Shown here: positions 1 to 7,979 of the stretch, piece after piece
Layout: each line of letters starts with the position of its first letter
How positions within the stretch are numbered: the stretch's first letter is position 1
Source of the DNA: Elusimicrobia bacterium GWA2_61_42
GTDB lineage: Bacteria > Elusimicrobiota > Elusimicrobia > Elusimicrobiales > UBA9959
DNA: 64,000 nucleotides
Direction: 5' to 3'
Assembly: GCA_001799615.1 (NCBI GenBank)
Contig: MGTU01000028.1
Span: 69,371 to 133,370, forward strand
The notes under the pieces: model-generated
Told to the model about the DNA's origin: nothing
The model's database searches: none
Seen by the model: only the letters and a program-made list of their open reading frames with translations
Program-made: the position numbers and the translations under genes

Positions 1-16
1 GGGGACCGCTGACTGC

Positions 17-1651
17 TCAGGGCACGTAGCCGGCTTTCTTCAGGGCTTCCTGCAGTTTATCGGCTTCCGCCCCGCTCTTCTCCCTGTCCGCGAACCTGTG
101 GCGCTCCACGCAGTTCAGCAACGCCATGGCCGGCGCGGCGCAGCCGGGACCGGCAACGGGGCGTCCTTTCTCATCTTCGCACCGAAACCCCTTCTCTCCG
201 CCGTAAGCGGCGGAAAAACCTCTGCCGGTCATTTTCCAGACCCCCGGGCCCGGCCGGAGCTTGAATTCCTGCCGGCCCGGCCCGGCGCCTCCATCCTTTA
301 AACAGTTGTCTCCCAGCGCTTTGGCCAGCGCGGAATTCCTGATGACGGGAGCCGCGCCTGAAAACGCCAGGTAGCCGGCCGCCAGGTCCAGGAAAACCTC
401 CGGGCGCTGCCTGGTGATATCCGCGGTTTCGCCTGGATCCGCCGCGAGGTCATAAAGCCGCCATCTCCGCCCGCTCAGGACCAGTTTTTTTCCGTTCCTG
501 GAGAATGCGGCGGAACGAATGACGGAACCCGGCCCGTCCCCGACATCGCCCGCGGCCGCCCATTGCCGCGGTTTCTCCGGACTTTCAAAGGCCGAAGAGA
601 GGTCCTGCCCGTCGAGTTCCCGGGGGCAGCCTATCCCCGCGGCCGCGCAAATAGTGGGCAGCAGGTCCGCGTGTTCGGCGGCGGGCCGGATGCGGCGGGC
701 CTTTCTGCCGTCGGGAAAGCGTATCAGCAGCGGGACCCTGGCCACTTGTTCGAAGTAATGGCGCCCGTGCCCGAGCAGGCCGTGCTCGCCCAGGTAAGTC
801 CCGTGGTCGGCGGTGACTATGACCAGTACCGGCCGGCTGGGCGGCGCTTCAAGGCCATGAAGCAGCGCGGCTACCGCCGTGTCCTCGCGCGACACGCACT
901 GGTCGTAAGCGTCGGAAACGGCGGACAGGAAGGCCGGATTCTCCCTGTAGGCCAGCGCCCCTTTTTGATCTTTGACCGCGGGCTGGTCGGGGCCCCCGTC
1001 CGGGGCGGCGTTGAAATCCCTTATGAATTCCCTGTTTATCTCGGGGAAATCTCCGTCGCTGGTACGCTGGTCGGGGGAGCACCGGTACGGATAGTGGGCG
1101 TCGTTGCCGTGCAGCAGGATGAAAAAATCTTCGCCGGGAGCCAGCTTGTTCTTCCATTCAAGCGCGTCGGCCACCTGCCGGCTGAAGGGGCGCTCTCCCT
1201 CGGAAGCCGCGACGTGGCTGAAGCCCCTGCTCAGGCCGTAAGCCGCTTCACCGGGCAACCCGGTAAAAAAGGCTGCGGTCTCATAGCCATTCTGCGCCAG
1301 GAGAGACTGGATGGTCGGGTTTTCTTGTGAAAGCGTGTTCAGCCTGCCCACGAGGCCGTGGGCGAAGGGGCGCAGCCCGGTCAGTATCGAAGCGAACGAG
1401 GCCCCGGTCCAGTTGGAGTTGGCATAGGCGTTCTCGAAGACAAAGGAGCGGGCCGCCAGCGCGCCCAGCGCGGGGGTGGCGGCTTTGTCGTAGCCGTAAG
1501 GGGAAGTCCGGTCGGCGCGGACGGCGTCGAGGATCACCAGCACCACGCTGGGGCGCCGTGGCGGCGCCGCGCGGAGGACCGGGGCGGCGACCAGCAGCCC
1601 GGCCGCGGCCAGGCACAATGAGGCGAGGGGATATTTAATATTTCGGCTCAT
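17..1651 (-). CDS. Sulfatase-superfamily hydrolase/transferase with Thr at the nucleophile position
   Basis: A 544-residue exported enzyme of the sulfatase branch of the alkaline phosphatase superfamily. An N-terminal hydrophobic segment (about residues 8-28, ending near LRAAP) looks like a signal peptide. The metal-site start is VILDAVRAD (D42) and the second metal motif is TADHGTYLGEHG. The nucleophile segment reads NWTGASFASILTG, with Thr82 where true sulfatases carry the formylglycine Cys/Ser. Thr is the nucleophile in phosphoethanolamine and phosphoglycerol transferases of this superfamily, so sulfate-ester hydrolysis should not be assumed. It is the last visible gene of the 23-kb minus-strand operon and overlaps the start of the preceding sulfatase gene by 17 bp. 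Family is sure; substrate is unknown, plausibly a surface glycan given the neighbours. Confidence 0.85.
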   Translation of the reverse strand: MSRNIKYPLASLCLAAAGLLVAAPVLRAAPPRRPSVVLVILDAVRADRTSPYGYDKAATPALGALAARSFVFENAYANSNWTGASFASILTGLRPFAHGLVGRLNTLSQENPTIQSLLAQNGYETAAFFTGLPGEAAYGLSRGFSHVAASEGERPFSRQVADALEWKNKLAPGEDFFILLHGNDAHYPYRCSPDQRTSDGDFPEINREFIRDFNAAPDGGPDQPAVKDQKGALAYRENPAFLSAVSDAYDQCVSREDTAVAALLHGLEAPPSRPVLVIVTADHGTYLGEHGLLGHGRHYFEQVARVPLLIRFPDGRKARRIRPAAEHADLLPTICAAAGIGCPRELDGQDLSSAFESPEKPRQWAAAGDVGDGPGSVIRSAAFSRNGKKLVLSGRRWRLYDLAADPGETADITRQRPEVFLDLAAGYLAFSGAAPVIRNSALAKALGDNCLKDGGAGPGRQEFKLRPGPGVWKMTGRGFSAAYGGEKGFRCEDEKGRPVAGPGCAAPAMALLNCVERHRFADREKSGAEADKLQEALKKAGYVP

Positions 1652-3053
1652 CGGATTCTTCCAGGGGCATCCTTTTCAGTCCTGCCGGCGGGCCCGGCTG
1701 GTGGGGACGACTTTCCTCCATGTTCTTGAGCAGCTGGAAAGCCAGCCGGGCTGTTACTTCCGGCCTGGACTTGGCCAGGTCCTTCGTTTCCAGCGGGTCG
1801 GAGCAGAGGTTGTAAAGTTCCCAATCGGCTTTATAAAGATAGTGGTGCAGTTTCCAGCAGCCGTCGCGGACGACGCGCTCGTCCAGCATCAGGGCTGCGT
1901 CGTTCAGGTACGGCACGTTCCGGCGGTTCCTCGCGAAAGCGTAGTCCCGCCAGGGCGCTTTCGGGTCTTTGAGCAGCGGCATGAAGCTGCGTCCCTGCAG
2001 CCCCAGCCCGTACTGGCTCACCCCGGCCATCTCCAGGATGGTAGGCATCAGGTCGATGCGCTGGACCAGCTGCTTGAACCTTTTGCCGCCGGATCCGGGA
2101 ATGGCCGGAGTTTTCACTATCAGGGGGACATGGAGCACCGGCTGGTAAAGGCTTTGAGTGTGGTTTATCAGCCCTTTTTCGCCCAGCATCTCGCCGTGGT
2201 CCGCGGAGATGATCAGGACGGTGTTGTCCTCTATGCCCATGTCCCGCATCTTCTTCAGGAACTCACCTATGCGCGCGTCCACGCCGTTGAGCGCCGCGTC
2301 ATAGTGGGCGATCATGTGCTTAAGGTGGCGGGGGTCGCTTTTGAACTCCTCCACTTTTTTCTTCATGCTCTCGGGGTAGCCGGACTTCTCGCCGTTATAG
2401 GCCCTTGAAAAAGGGACGCCGAGCACATCCGGGTCGTGAACGATGCCTTCGTAGCCGGGGTCGTATTTGTCGGGGTTGGCCGAATGGTAGGGCGTGTGCA
2501 GGTCGTCGATGGTCGCGAACAGGAAAAAAGGCTTATCCTTGTTCTGGTCCACCCAGCCGAGCACGGCGGACAGATTGTCCTCGAACGGGGCCGGCACGCG
2601 GGACAGCGAGGCGGTAGAAAAGATATTGGTGTAGTCTTCGAACCCCTTGGTCAAGCCCCATTCGGGCAGCAGGTAAACGCCGCCGCTGAAAAGCGCCGTC
2701 TTGTAGCCCGCGCCGCCAAGTTCAGCCGCGAGGGTGCTTTCAAAAGCGGGGAGTTTTTTTGAGGGGAGGTTGGTATACAGCCCGTGGATCTCCGGGACAT
2801 GGCCCGTCAGCAGGCTGGCGTAACTGGGCAGGCACCAGGAACCCTCGGACATGGCGTTCTCGAAGACGGCCGCGCCTTTGCCGAAGGCGTCCAGGTTGGG
2901 GGTAGTGTCGCGCTTATACCCGTAGGTGCCGAAGTGGTCGGCCCTGGTGGAGCAGATGTCCAGGAAAATAACGTTCATCTTTTCGGCCGCGCCGGCGCGG
3001 GCGGGGCCGAGGACCAGCAGCGTGTATAGAACCAGTCCGATCTTTCGTGTCAT
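1635..3053 (-). CDS. Sulfatase family protein (Cys-type, near-canonical FGly motif)
   Basis: A 472-residue exported sulfatase-like protein. A signal peptide covers about residues 1-23 (basic start, hydrophobic core, cut near AGAA). The metal site begins at NVIFLDICSTRAD (D32) and continues at ISADHGEMLGEKG. The nucleophile motif is W-C74-L-P-S-Y-A-S-L-L-T-G, which matches the sulfatase signature C-x-P-S-R-x-x-L-L-T-G except for Tyr in place of Arg. Cys74 would need conversion to formylglycine to act as a sulfatase; no maturase is identifiable by sequence here, although anaerobic maturases (anSME) are themselves radical SAM/SPASM proteins. A GAGGA-type ribosome site precedes the ATG. It is paralogous to the neighbouring gene at 17-1651, which has Thr at the same place. 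Confidence 0.87.
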   Translation of the reverse strand: MTRKIGLVLYTLLVLGPARAGAAEKMNVIFLDICSTRADHFGTYGYKRDTTPNLDAFGKGAAVFENAMSEGSWCLPSYASLLTGHVPEIHGLYTNLPSKKLPAFESTLAAELGGAGYKTALFSGGVYLLPEWGLTKGFEDYTNIFSTASLSRVPAPFEDNLSAVLGWVDQNKDKPFFLFATIDDLHTPYHSANPDKYDPGYEGIVHDPDVLGVPFSRAYNGEKSGYPESMKKKVEEFKSDPRHLKHMIAHYDAALNGVDARIGEFLKKMRDMGIEDNTVLIISADHGEMLGEKGLINHTQSLYQPVLHVPLIVKTPAIPGSGGKRFKQLVQRIDLMPTILEMAGVSQYGLGLQGRSFMPLLKDPKAPWRDYAFARNRRNVPYLNDAALMLDERVVRDGCWKLHHYLYKADWELYNLCSDPLETKDLAKSRPEVTARLAFQLLKNMEESRPHQPGPPAGLKRMPLEESDEPKY

Positions 3054-3088
3054 TATAGGTTTCCTCTAGCTGGGGCGCGGATTTCACT

Positions 3089-3094
3089 AATATA
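3089..3094 (-). promoter_or_regulatory. Possible internal -10 (TATATT) before the sulfatase pair
   Basis: The 68-bp gap between the SGNH hydrolase gene and the sulfatase genes is the largest in the operon. It contains TATATT on the minus strand, about 35 nt before the sulfatase ATG, with no clear -35. It could give the two sulfatases some separate expression. Weak evidence. Confidence 0.25.
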
Positions 3095-3121
3095 CTAGCA
3101 TAGCCGGCGCGACTCCCCGCC

Positions 3122-4282
3122 TTAGCGGGCCGGCAGTACGGGCGGGGGTAAAAGGGCGAGGGCCTTGGCCGCGGCGTAAATATTGGCGGCCATAAGTTCA
3201 TAACCAGCCGAATTGGGGTGGCTGGCTAGCAGGTCGGGTTCGTCCCCGGAGAGGTATTGCCGGTGTTTTTCACCGGCCAGCAGCGGGAGGAAGACGGTAT
3301 GGTGGTCGATGAACGGCGCGGCCGACGCTTTCCTTATCCAGTCCCGGCGGCTGTCCGTGGCGAAAGGGTAGGTCTGTATCAGCGCCGCCGTCCCGCTGCG
3401 CCTGGCGGCCTCCAGGACCAGGTCCAGGTCGTGCCGCAGCAGTTTGTCCAGCGCCAGGCCGGAAACTTCGGGGCGCAGCAGCGGGATCTCCTGGGAGAGG
3501 AAGATGTTGACGAAAGGATGGCGCGGATCTGTTTCGCGCCCTTTCCTGAAATGGTCGAACGCCGCGGGGAAATCCCGGAAGTAGAAGAGCATCCTGCCAG
3601 CCTGGAAATGCAGCTCGGCGCAATTTCCGTCTTTCAGCAGCGCCTTTTCCATTATAGCGGCGGCTGCCTTGAAATCCTTGCCGTCGTTCTGCGCCATGGC
3701 GGCGTCGAGGGCCTTCTGCGCCGCCGGGGAGCAGGGAGGCGGGGAATAAGCGCCGGCCCGGCCCCGGGACAGCAGCAGCTTCGCGCCGAGCTTGAAGAAT
3801 TTATAGGTTTTCAGCCGGGAAAGGAAAGCGTCCGCCTTCAGCGCGGCGTTCCTCGCGGCGGAAAGTTCCTGCGGAGCGAAAAGGAAGAAATTACTGCCCC
3901 GCAGGTTGTAATTGTTGGCCCCGGTCAGCACCAGCAGGAAATGGGGCCTGTGCGCGGCCAGCAGGAAGTCTATGCTGTCGGCCAGCTCGGAGGAGTTCTG
4001 TCCTGGCACGCCGGCGTTTATCACGGAGTAAGCCCCGGCGCCGTACTTGGAATCCAGCAGCCTCTGGAGATGCCCGGGGTACCCGAAGTCCGCCGGCGCC
4101 CCCATCCCGTAAGTGAAAGAATCCCCTGCGCAGAGTATTTTAATGGTCCCTGCCGGCGGCGCGCCGGAGGCGCGTGATAACCTGTAATACGCGCCGTAGA
4201 GCCGCAGGCCGCTCTCGGCCAGGACCAGCCCGACGGCAAGTCCCAGCGCTACGAGGAGGATCTTTTGGAAAGCGGCTCTCAT
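3122..4282 (-). CDS. SGNH/GDSL-family hydrolase with inserted TPR segment
   Basis: A 386-residue membrane-anchored or exported esterase-like protein. An N-terminal hydrophobic helix (about 8-22) precedes the SGNH core. Block I is CAGDSFTYGMG with the catalytic Ser, block II is the Gly of NAGVPGQN, block III is LTGANNYN, and block V is the C-terminal SHPNSAGYELMA with the His. Between blocks III and V, at about residues 175-250, lies a helical TPR-like stretch (DFKAAAAIMEKAL, DFPAAFDHFRKG). SGNH enzymes of this kind often add or remove acyl groups on exported polysaccharides; the real substrate here is unknown. It is 7 bp downstream of a radical SAM gene and 68 bp upstream of the sulfatases, so it is likely co-transcribed with them. 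Confidence 0.8.
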   Translation of the reverse strand: MRAAFQKILLVALGLAVGLVLAESGLRLYGAYYRLSRASGAPPAGTIKILCAGDSFTYGMGAPADFGYPGHLQRLLDSKYGAGAYSVINAGVPGQNSSELADSIDFLLAAHRPHFLLVLTGANNYNLRGSNFFLFAPQELSAARNAALKADAFLSRLKTYKFFKLGAKLLLSRGRAGAYSPPPCSPAAQKALDAAMAQNDGKDFKAAAAIMEKALLKDGNCAELHFQAGRMLFYFRDFPAAFDHFRKGRETDPRHPFVNIFLSQEIPLLRPEVSGLALDKLLRHDLDLVLEAARRSGTAALIQTYPFATDSRRDWIRKASAAPFIDHHTVFLPLLAGEKHRQYLSGDEPDLLASHPNSAGYELMAANIYAAAKALALLPPPVLPAR

Positions 4283-4289
4283 GAATATT

Positions 4290-5315
4290 TTATTCCAGCC
4301 TGGAGCTGTTGAAGCAGCCCCTGGTGCATTCCGGGCTGCAGAAACCTTTGGCCTCGCCGGCGGCGAGGCGCCGGCGGTATTCCCGCGCGGCCTGGCTGTT
4401 CCAGATGCCGTCTATCGTATCCGTGACCAGGTTGCCGAACGGGACCTGGCAGAAGCATTCCGGGTAAACGTTGGCGCTGCGGGACACGTCCACGAAAAGC
4501 TGCCGCCAGGGATGGGCGCATGCCAGCGCCGGGCGGGCGGCGGATTGTTCGCCCGGGGTTCGCGGGCCCGGGGCCGCCGGCAGGGTGCAGTTAGTGTAGA
4601 GGCCGGCTTCGGCCGCGGCCTTGAGCACTCCGGGCAGGTCGGCGCGCAAACGCGCCAGCGCTTCAGCGTCGCCCGGCTCGAAGATGTTCTCTCCCGGCGC
4701 CTCCTGGAACAGCACCGGGTGGAAGTTCAGGATATCGAAGCGGCGCAGGCGCGCGAATTCCACGAACTGGAAAAGTTCTCCGTGGTTTGACCGCATCACC
4801 GCCACGTTGATCTCTTTGGGCGTATGGGTGCCGCGCCGGGCGTCTTCTTCGTTAAGGAAATCCACGGCCCGGAGCAGCGTTTCGAATTTGCCGGGCCTGC
4901 GGATCTTCTCATAGGTGGCGGGGGTGGCCGCGTCTATGGAGATTATCAGGCGCGCGCGGGCCGCCACTATGGTTTGGGCCCAGGCCTTATCGATCAAGGT
5001 GCCGTTGGTGACGATATGCTGGCGCAGCCGGGGATAGGCAGCGGCTTCCTCGAGCAGGCCCTTAAAAGCCGGCGCGAGGAAAGGTTCGCCGCCCTGCCAG
5101 TTGAGATCGCTGAGATAGGGAAAAAGGGTTTTAAGTTTGGCGGCGGCCCGGTCGTCCAAAGTCAGTTCGGAGGGATGGCGCGCGCACATGATGCAGCGCA
5201 GGTTGCAGCGCGTGGTAAGTACGACGCCGAGCTTTACCGGGAAAGACTCCAGGCGTTCGCGCTTTTCGGCGAATTCCCTGTCGTTAAGCTCCAGGTTCGA
5301 TTCGTAAGTAGTCAT
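4290..5315 (-). CDS. Radical SAM/SPASM protein
   Basis: A 341-residue radical SAM enzyme. The SAM-cluster motif is C37-NLR-C41-IM-C44, followed by the GGEP motif in WQGGEPFL. The C-terminal part has a Cys-rich SPASM-type auxiliary cluster region (CAHPWRQLFVDVS, PECFC, IWNS, FCSPECTRGC). The start chosen is the ATG at 5315, which overlaps the upstream stop as ATGA, the rule at most junctions of this operon; an in-frame extension to 5366 lies wholly inside the upstream gene. The N-terminal run ELNDREFAEKRERLESFP recurs before the second rSAM domain of the 910-aa protein at 13187-15919, so the two are related. SPASM proteins usually modify peptides or mature enzymes; the substrate is not known. 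Confidence 0.88.
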   Translation of the reverse strand: MTTYESNLELNDREFAEKRERLESFPVKLGVVLTTRCNLRCIMCARHPSELTLDDRAAAKLKTLFPYLSDLNWQGGEPFLAPAFKGLLEEAAAYPRLRQHIVTNGTLIDKAWAQTIVAARARLIISIDAATPATYEKIRRPGKFETLLRAVDFLNEEDARRGTHTPKEINVAVMRSNHGELFQFVEFARLRRFDILNFHPVLFQEAPGENIFEPGDAEALARLRADLPGVLKAAAEAGLYTNCTLPAAPGPRTPGEQSAARPALACAHPWRQLFVDVSRSANVYPECFCQVPFGNLVTDTIDGIWNSQAAREYRRRLAAGEAKGFCSPECTRGCFNSSRLE

Positions 5316-6169
5316 GAAATATAGCTGCTTTTCCCTTCGGGGGAAGCGTCGGGCAGGGTTTTCCATTCGTCGCAGGGGCAGAACTCCTCGCCGCAGGGGG
5401 AAGGGGCCGCCAGCAGGCTGAAGTTTGGGTCGAAGAAATTGCCGAAGATACCCCCGTCCCCGGCCTGGCCGCAGCGCGTGACGCCGCCGTCCGGCAGGAT
5501 GAGGGCCGAGCTGCAGCCGGCGGCGCAGTCCCGGGCTTTGCGCTTCTTGCGCTCGCCCCAGTCTTCGCCCATGCCCATCAGGGCTTTCTCTTCGGGCGAG
5601 AAACTCGCGGGGTAATTGCGCCCCTGGTAGTCGCCGATATAGGGGTTGATCTTGACCTGGTGCCCGGCGTCCTCGAAACGCTTGAGCTGCGCCGCCAAAC
5701 GCGGCATGAAAGGGGGATAGGCCACGATGTTATTGCAGCCGGAGAAACCTTTTTCCCGCAGGCGGGACATCGACGCTATGAACTTTTCGATGTCGTGGTA
5801 CTCGGGGTGAAAACTGAGGGAAACGCTTATCTTGGCCGGGTCCGCCTTCTCCGTGAACTCGTCCAGCCCCACCGAGGCGTTGGTGGTGATGTTGATGGGC
5901 CAGTGCACTTGCGAGATCCTCAGGACTATCTCGGAGAAGCCGGGGTAGGTGAACGGCTCGCCGCCGTTGATGACGATGTAGCAGCGCCCGTACTTCTCCG
6001 CCATCGCTTGCCAGCGCTCCACCCAGAAGTCGGCCGGCTTGTAGACGTTGCGGGGGGCGTACTCCTCCCAGCGGCCGCTGAAAAAGCAGTACGAGCAGCG
6101 GTAATTGCAGCCCCAGTGCGTGTTCCAGGTGAATCTTACGGCCGGGGCGGCGTTGTTCGGCGTCCTCAT
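5312..6169 (-). CDS. Radical SAM protein, tandem paralogue 1 of 3
   Basis: A 285-residue radical SAM enzyme with C21-NYR-C25-SY-C28 and the motif NGGEPFTYP. The C-terminus has a Cys-rich auxiliary region (CAAGCSS, GVTRCGQ, PCGEEFCPCDEW) that could hold one or two more Fe-S clusters. The ATG at 6169 is chosen because it overlaps the upstream stop as ATGA; an ATG at 6181 and a TTG at 6199 are alternatives. It is one of three consecutive genes that share F-x-W-[N/D]-x4-CNYxCxYC, a WE-x5-N/D run, a CHI/CYI-x-SGGEP or NGGEP box and a PC-x4-CP ending, so they arose by tandem duplication. Function unknown. Confidence 0.85.
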   Translation of the reverse strand: MRTPNNAAPAVRFTWNTHWGCNYRCSYCFFSGRWEEYAPRNVYKPADFWVERWQAMAEKYGRCYIVINGGEPFTYPGFSEIVLRISQVHWPINITTNASVGLDEFTEKADPAKISVSLSFHPEYHDIEKFIASMSRLREKGFSGCNNIVAYPPFMPRLAAQLKRFEDAGHQVKINPYIGDYQGRNYPASFSPEEKALMGMGEDWGERKKRKARDCAAGCSSALILPDGGVTRCGQAGDGGIFGNFFDPNFSLLAAPSPCGEEFCPCDEWKTLPDASPEGKSSYIS

Positions 6170-6984
6170 TCGATTATCCATTGCGACTCTATGGGACAAT
6201 AGTCTTTTTTACAGGGAACCGGTTTCTCGAAAAGCCGGAACTCCGGGGCCAGGATGCTGCCGACCTCGCCGTCGCAGGTCTGGCTGCACCTGTCCACGCG
6301 GCAGTCGGAGCGGATCACGGCGTAGCGCTGGCCCGCGGCGCACAGTTTGCCCTTCGGGCTCAGCGCTTTCAGCTGGTAGCCGAGTTTCTTATCTCCGGAG
6401 TAGGGGCTGACTTCGCTTATGGCCGTCTTCTCCGTTTCGGTATTCAGCACTTCTTCTCCGCCGCGCAGCGGTATCGGCACCAGTTTTATGCCGTGGCCGG
6501 CGAAGCGGCGGCTCCATTCGGGGAGCAGGCCGACGGAGGAAGGCTGCGCCACCGTGTAGACCTGCCCGGAAGCGAGGTAAGCCTTGAATTTCACCGCTTT
6601 CGCGAAGAACTCCTCGAAATCCGCGAAATCGGCGTGGAAAGTGGCGGAAAGGGTGAGCTGCCCGGGGGGCAAAACCGCCGCCAGCGCGGCCGGGTCCCAG
6701 GAAAGGTTGGTGCAGATATCCACCTCGTGCAGCTTCGCCAGCCCCAGCATCAGCTCCGTGAACTGCGGGTAGGTGGACGGCTCTCCGCCGCTTACGAAGA
6801 TATGGCATTTGCCGTAGAGGCCGCGTATCCGTTCCCAGATCTCCAGCCAGCGCTCCGGCGGCAGCGTGATATCGCCCGCGCTCTGCCGCTCCCAGCCGCG
6901 GCAATACGGGCAGCGGTAGTTGCAGGAATGGCAGAGGTCCCAGCCGAAGGTGGTCTTTACGGCTTTATCAGGTTTATCTTCCAT
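6166..6984 (-). CDS. Radical SAM protein, tandem paralogue 2 of 3
   Basis: A 272-residue radical SAM enzyme with C21-NYR-C25-PY-C28, preceded by TTFGWDLCHS, and the motif CHIFVSGGEPSTYP. The C-terminal Cys-rich region includes LCAAGQRYAVI, RCSQTC and PCKKDYCP. The start is uncertain: the ATG at 6984 gives a 25-bp overlap with the upstream gene; ATG 6996 and an upstream start at 7038 are possible, but the latter adds residues without similarity to the paralogues. SAM-motif spacing from the start equals that of paralogue 1 when 6984 is used. Substrate unknown; likely acts in concert with the adjacent copies. Confidence 0.83.
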   Translation of the reverse strand: MEDKPDKAVKTTFGWDLCHSCNYRCPYCRGWERQSAGDITLPPERWLEIWERIRGLYGKCHIFVSGGEPSTYPQFTELMLGLAKLHEVDICTNLSWDPAALAAVLPPGQLTLSATFHADFADFEEFFAKAVKFKAYLASGQVYTVAQPSSVGLLPEWSRRFAGHGIKLVPIPLRGGEEVLNTETEKTAISEVSPYSGDKKLGYQLKALSPKGKLCAAGQRYAVIRSDCRVDRCSQTCDGEVGSILAPEFRLFEKPVPCKKDYCPIESQWIIE

Positions 6985-7979
6985 CGGGATTCCCATTTCT
7001 CCTCGCTGCCTACCAGCATGCACCGTTCGCACGGGCACGGGGTCTTAGTGCAGCGGACCGGGGCTTCGTGCAGTTTGAAGCCGGGGTCCTTGAAAATATT
7101 GCCCAGGTTGGAGTGATGCTCCGGCGGGAGGGTGTCGCCCACGAAGCCGCAGCAGCGCTGGGTCTTGCCGTCGGGATAGATCTTGGCGTACATCTGTCCC
7201 ATCCTGCACACCACGTCCCGCTCCGGGGGCGGGGCGGCATGTTCGGACCGGACCGGCGCGTCCCGGCCGGGCACCACCACGGGGGCGTTGTCGCCGGTGC
7301 GCCAGTTCAGGAGGTCGCGGCTTATGTTCGCCGCGTCGTCCTTGGACTTCAGCGCGTCGTCATAAGCCGCGCGTTCGGCCTCGCTGTAATCCCTGGGAAA
7401 AACGCGGCCGTCATAGGTGCCGATGAAAGGCAGGATGAAGAAGGGGATGCCTTCGTCCTTGAAAGCCGCCTTGAGCTCCGCCGCGTCCTTGAGCAGGGGC
7501 GGGTAGGCGACGAAATTAGTGAAGACCTCCATACCGGCTTTCTTCAGCTTGCGCGCCCGGGCCAGGAAGTCTTTCGCGGAGGTGAACTGGGTATGCAGCG
7601 AAGAGGCGAACCTGATCCCCGTAGGCGGCACCAGCCCTATGATGGGGTCAGGGTCGAAAGACAGGTTGGTGATGATCTCCAGCGTATGCCATTTCGAGAT
7701 GGCGCCCAGCAGCCTGGGGAAATCCTTGTAGATGCTGGGCTCGCCGCCGGAGATCATGATGTGGCAGGCCCCGTAGAGCGCGCGCATCCGCTCCCAGGCG
7801 CGGACCAGGTCTTCGAGCGGGGGGATCACGTCGGGGGAATCGTATTTCTCCCAGCCCTTTACCGTGAACGGGCAATAGTCGCAATGGTAATTGCACTTAT
7901 GGATGATGTCCCAGTTGAAGAAGACCCGGTGCGGGGCGGTCTTGCAGACTTGCTCGGCGCAGCTGTCGCAGTTGTTCAT
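6957..7979 (-). CDS. Radical SAM protein, tandem paralogue 3 of 3
   Basis: A 340-residue radical SAM enzyme. The N-terminus holds three extra Cys (MNNCDSCAEQVC) before the SAM-cluster motif C29-NYH-C33-DY-C36, followed by CHIMISGGEPSIY. The C-terminal auxiliary-cluster region is the longest of the three paralogues: CRMGQMY, TQRCCGF, RCTKTPCPCERC. The ATG overlaps the upstream stop as ATGA. The extra N-terminal Cys set is not seen in its two neighbours and may bind another metal. Member of the same tandem family as the genes at 5312 and 6166. Confidence 0.85.
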   Translation of the reverse strand: MNNCDSCAEQVCKTAPHRVFFNWDIIHKCNYHCDYCPFTVKGWEKYDSPDVIPPLEDLVRAWERMRALYGACHIMISGGEPSIYKDFPRLLGAISKWHTLEIITNLSFDPDPIIGLVPPTGIRFASSLHTQFTSAKDFLARARKLKKAGMEVFTNFVAYPPLLKDAAELKAAFKDEGIPFFILPFIGTYDGRVFPRDYSEAERAAYDDALKSKDDAANISRDLLNWRTGDNAPVVVPGRDAPVRSEHAAPPPERDVVCRMGQMYAKIYPDGKTQRCCGFVGDTLPPEHHSNLGNIFKDPGFKLHEAPVRCTKTPCPCERCMLVGSEEKWESRWKINLIKP

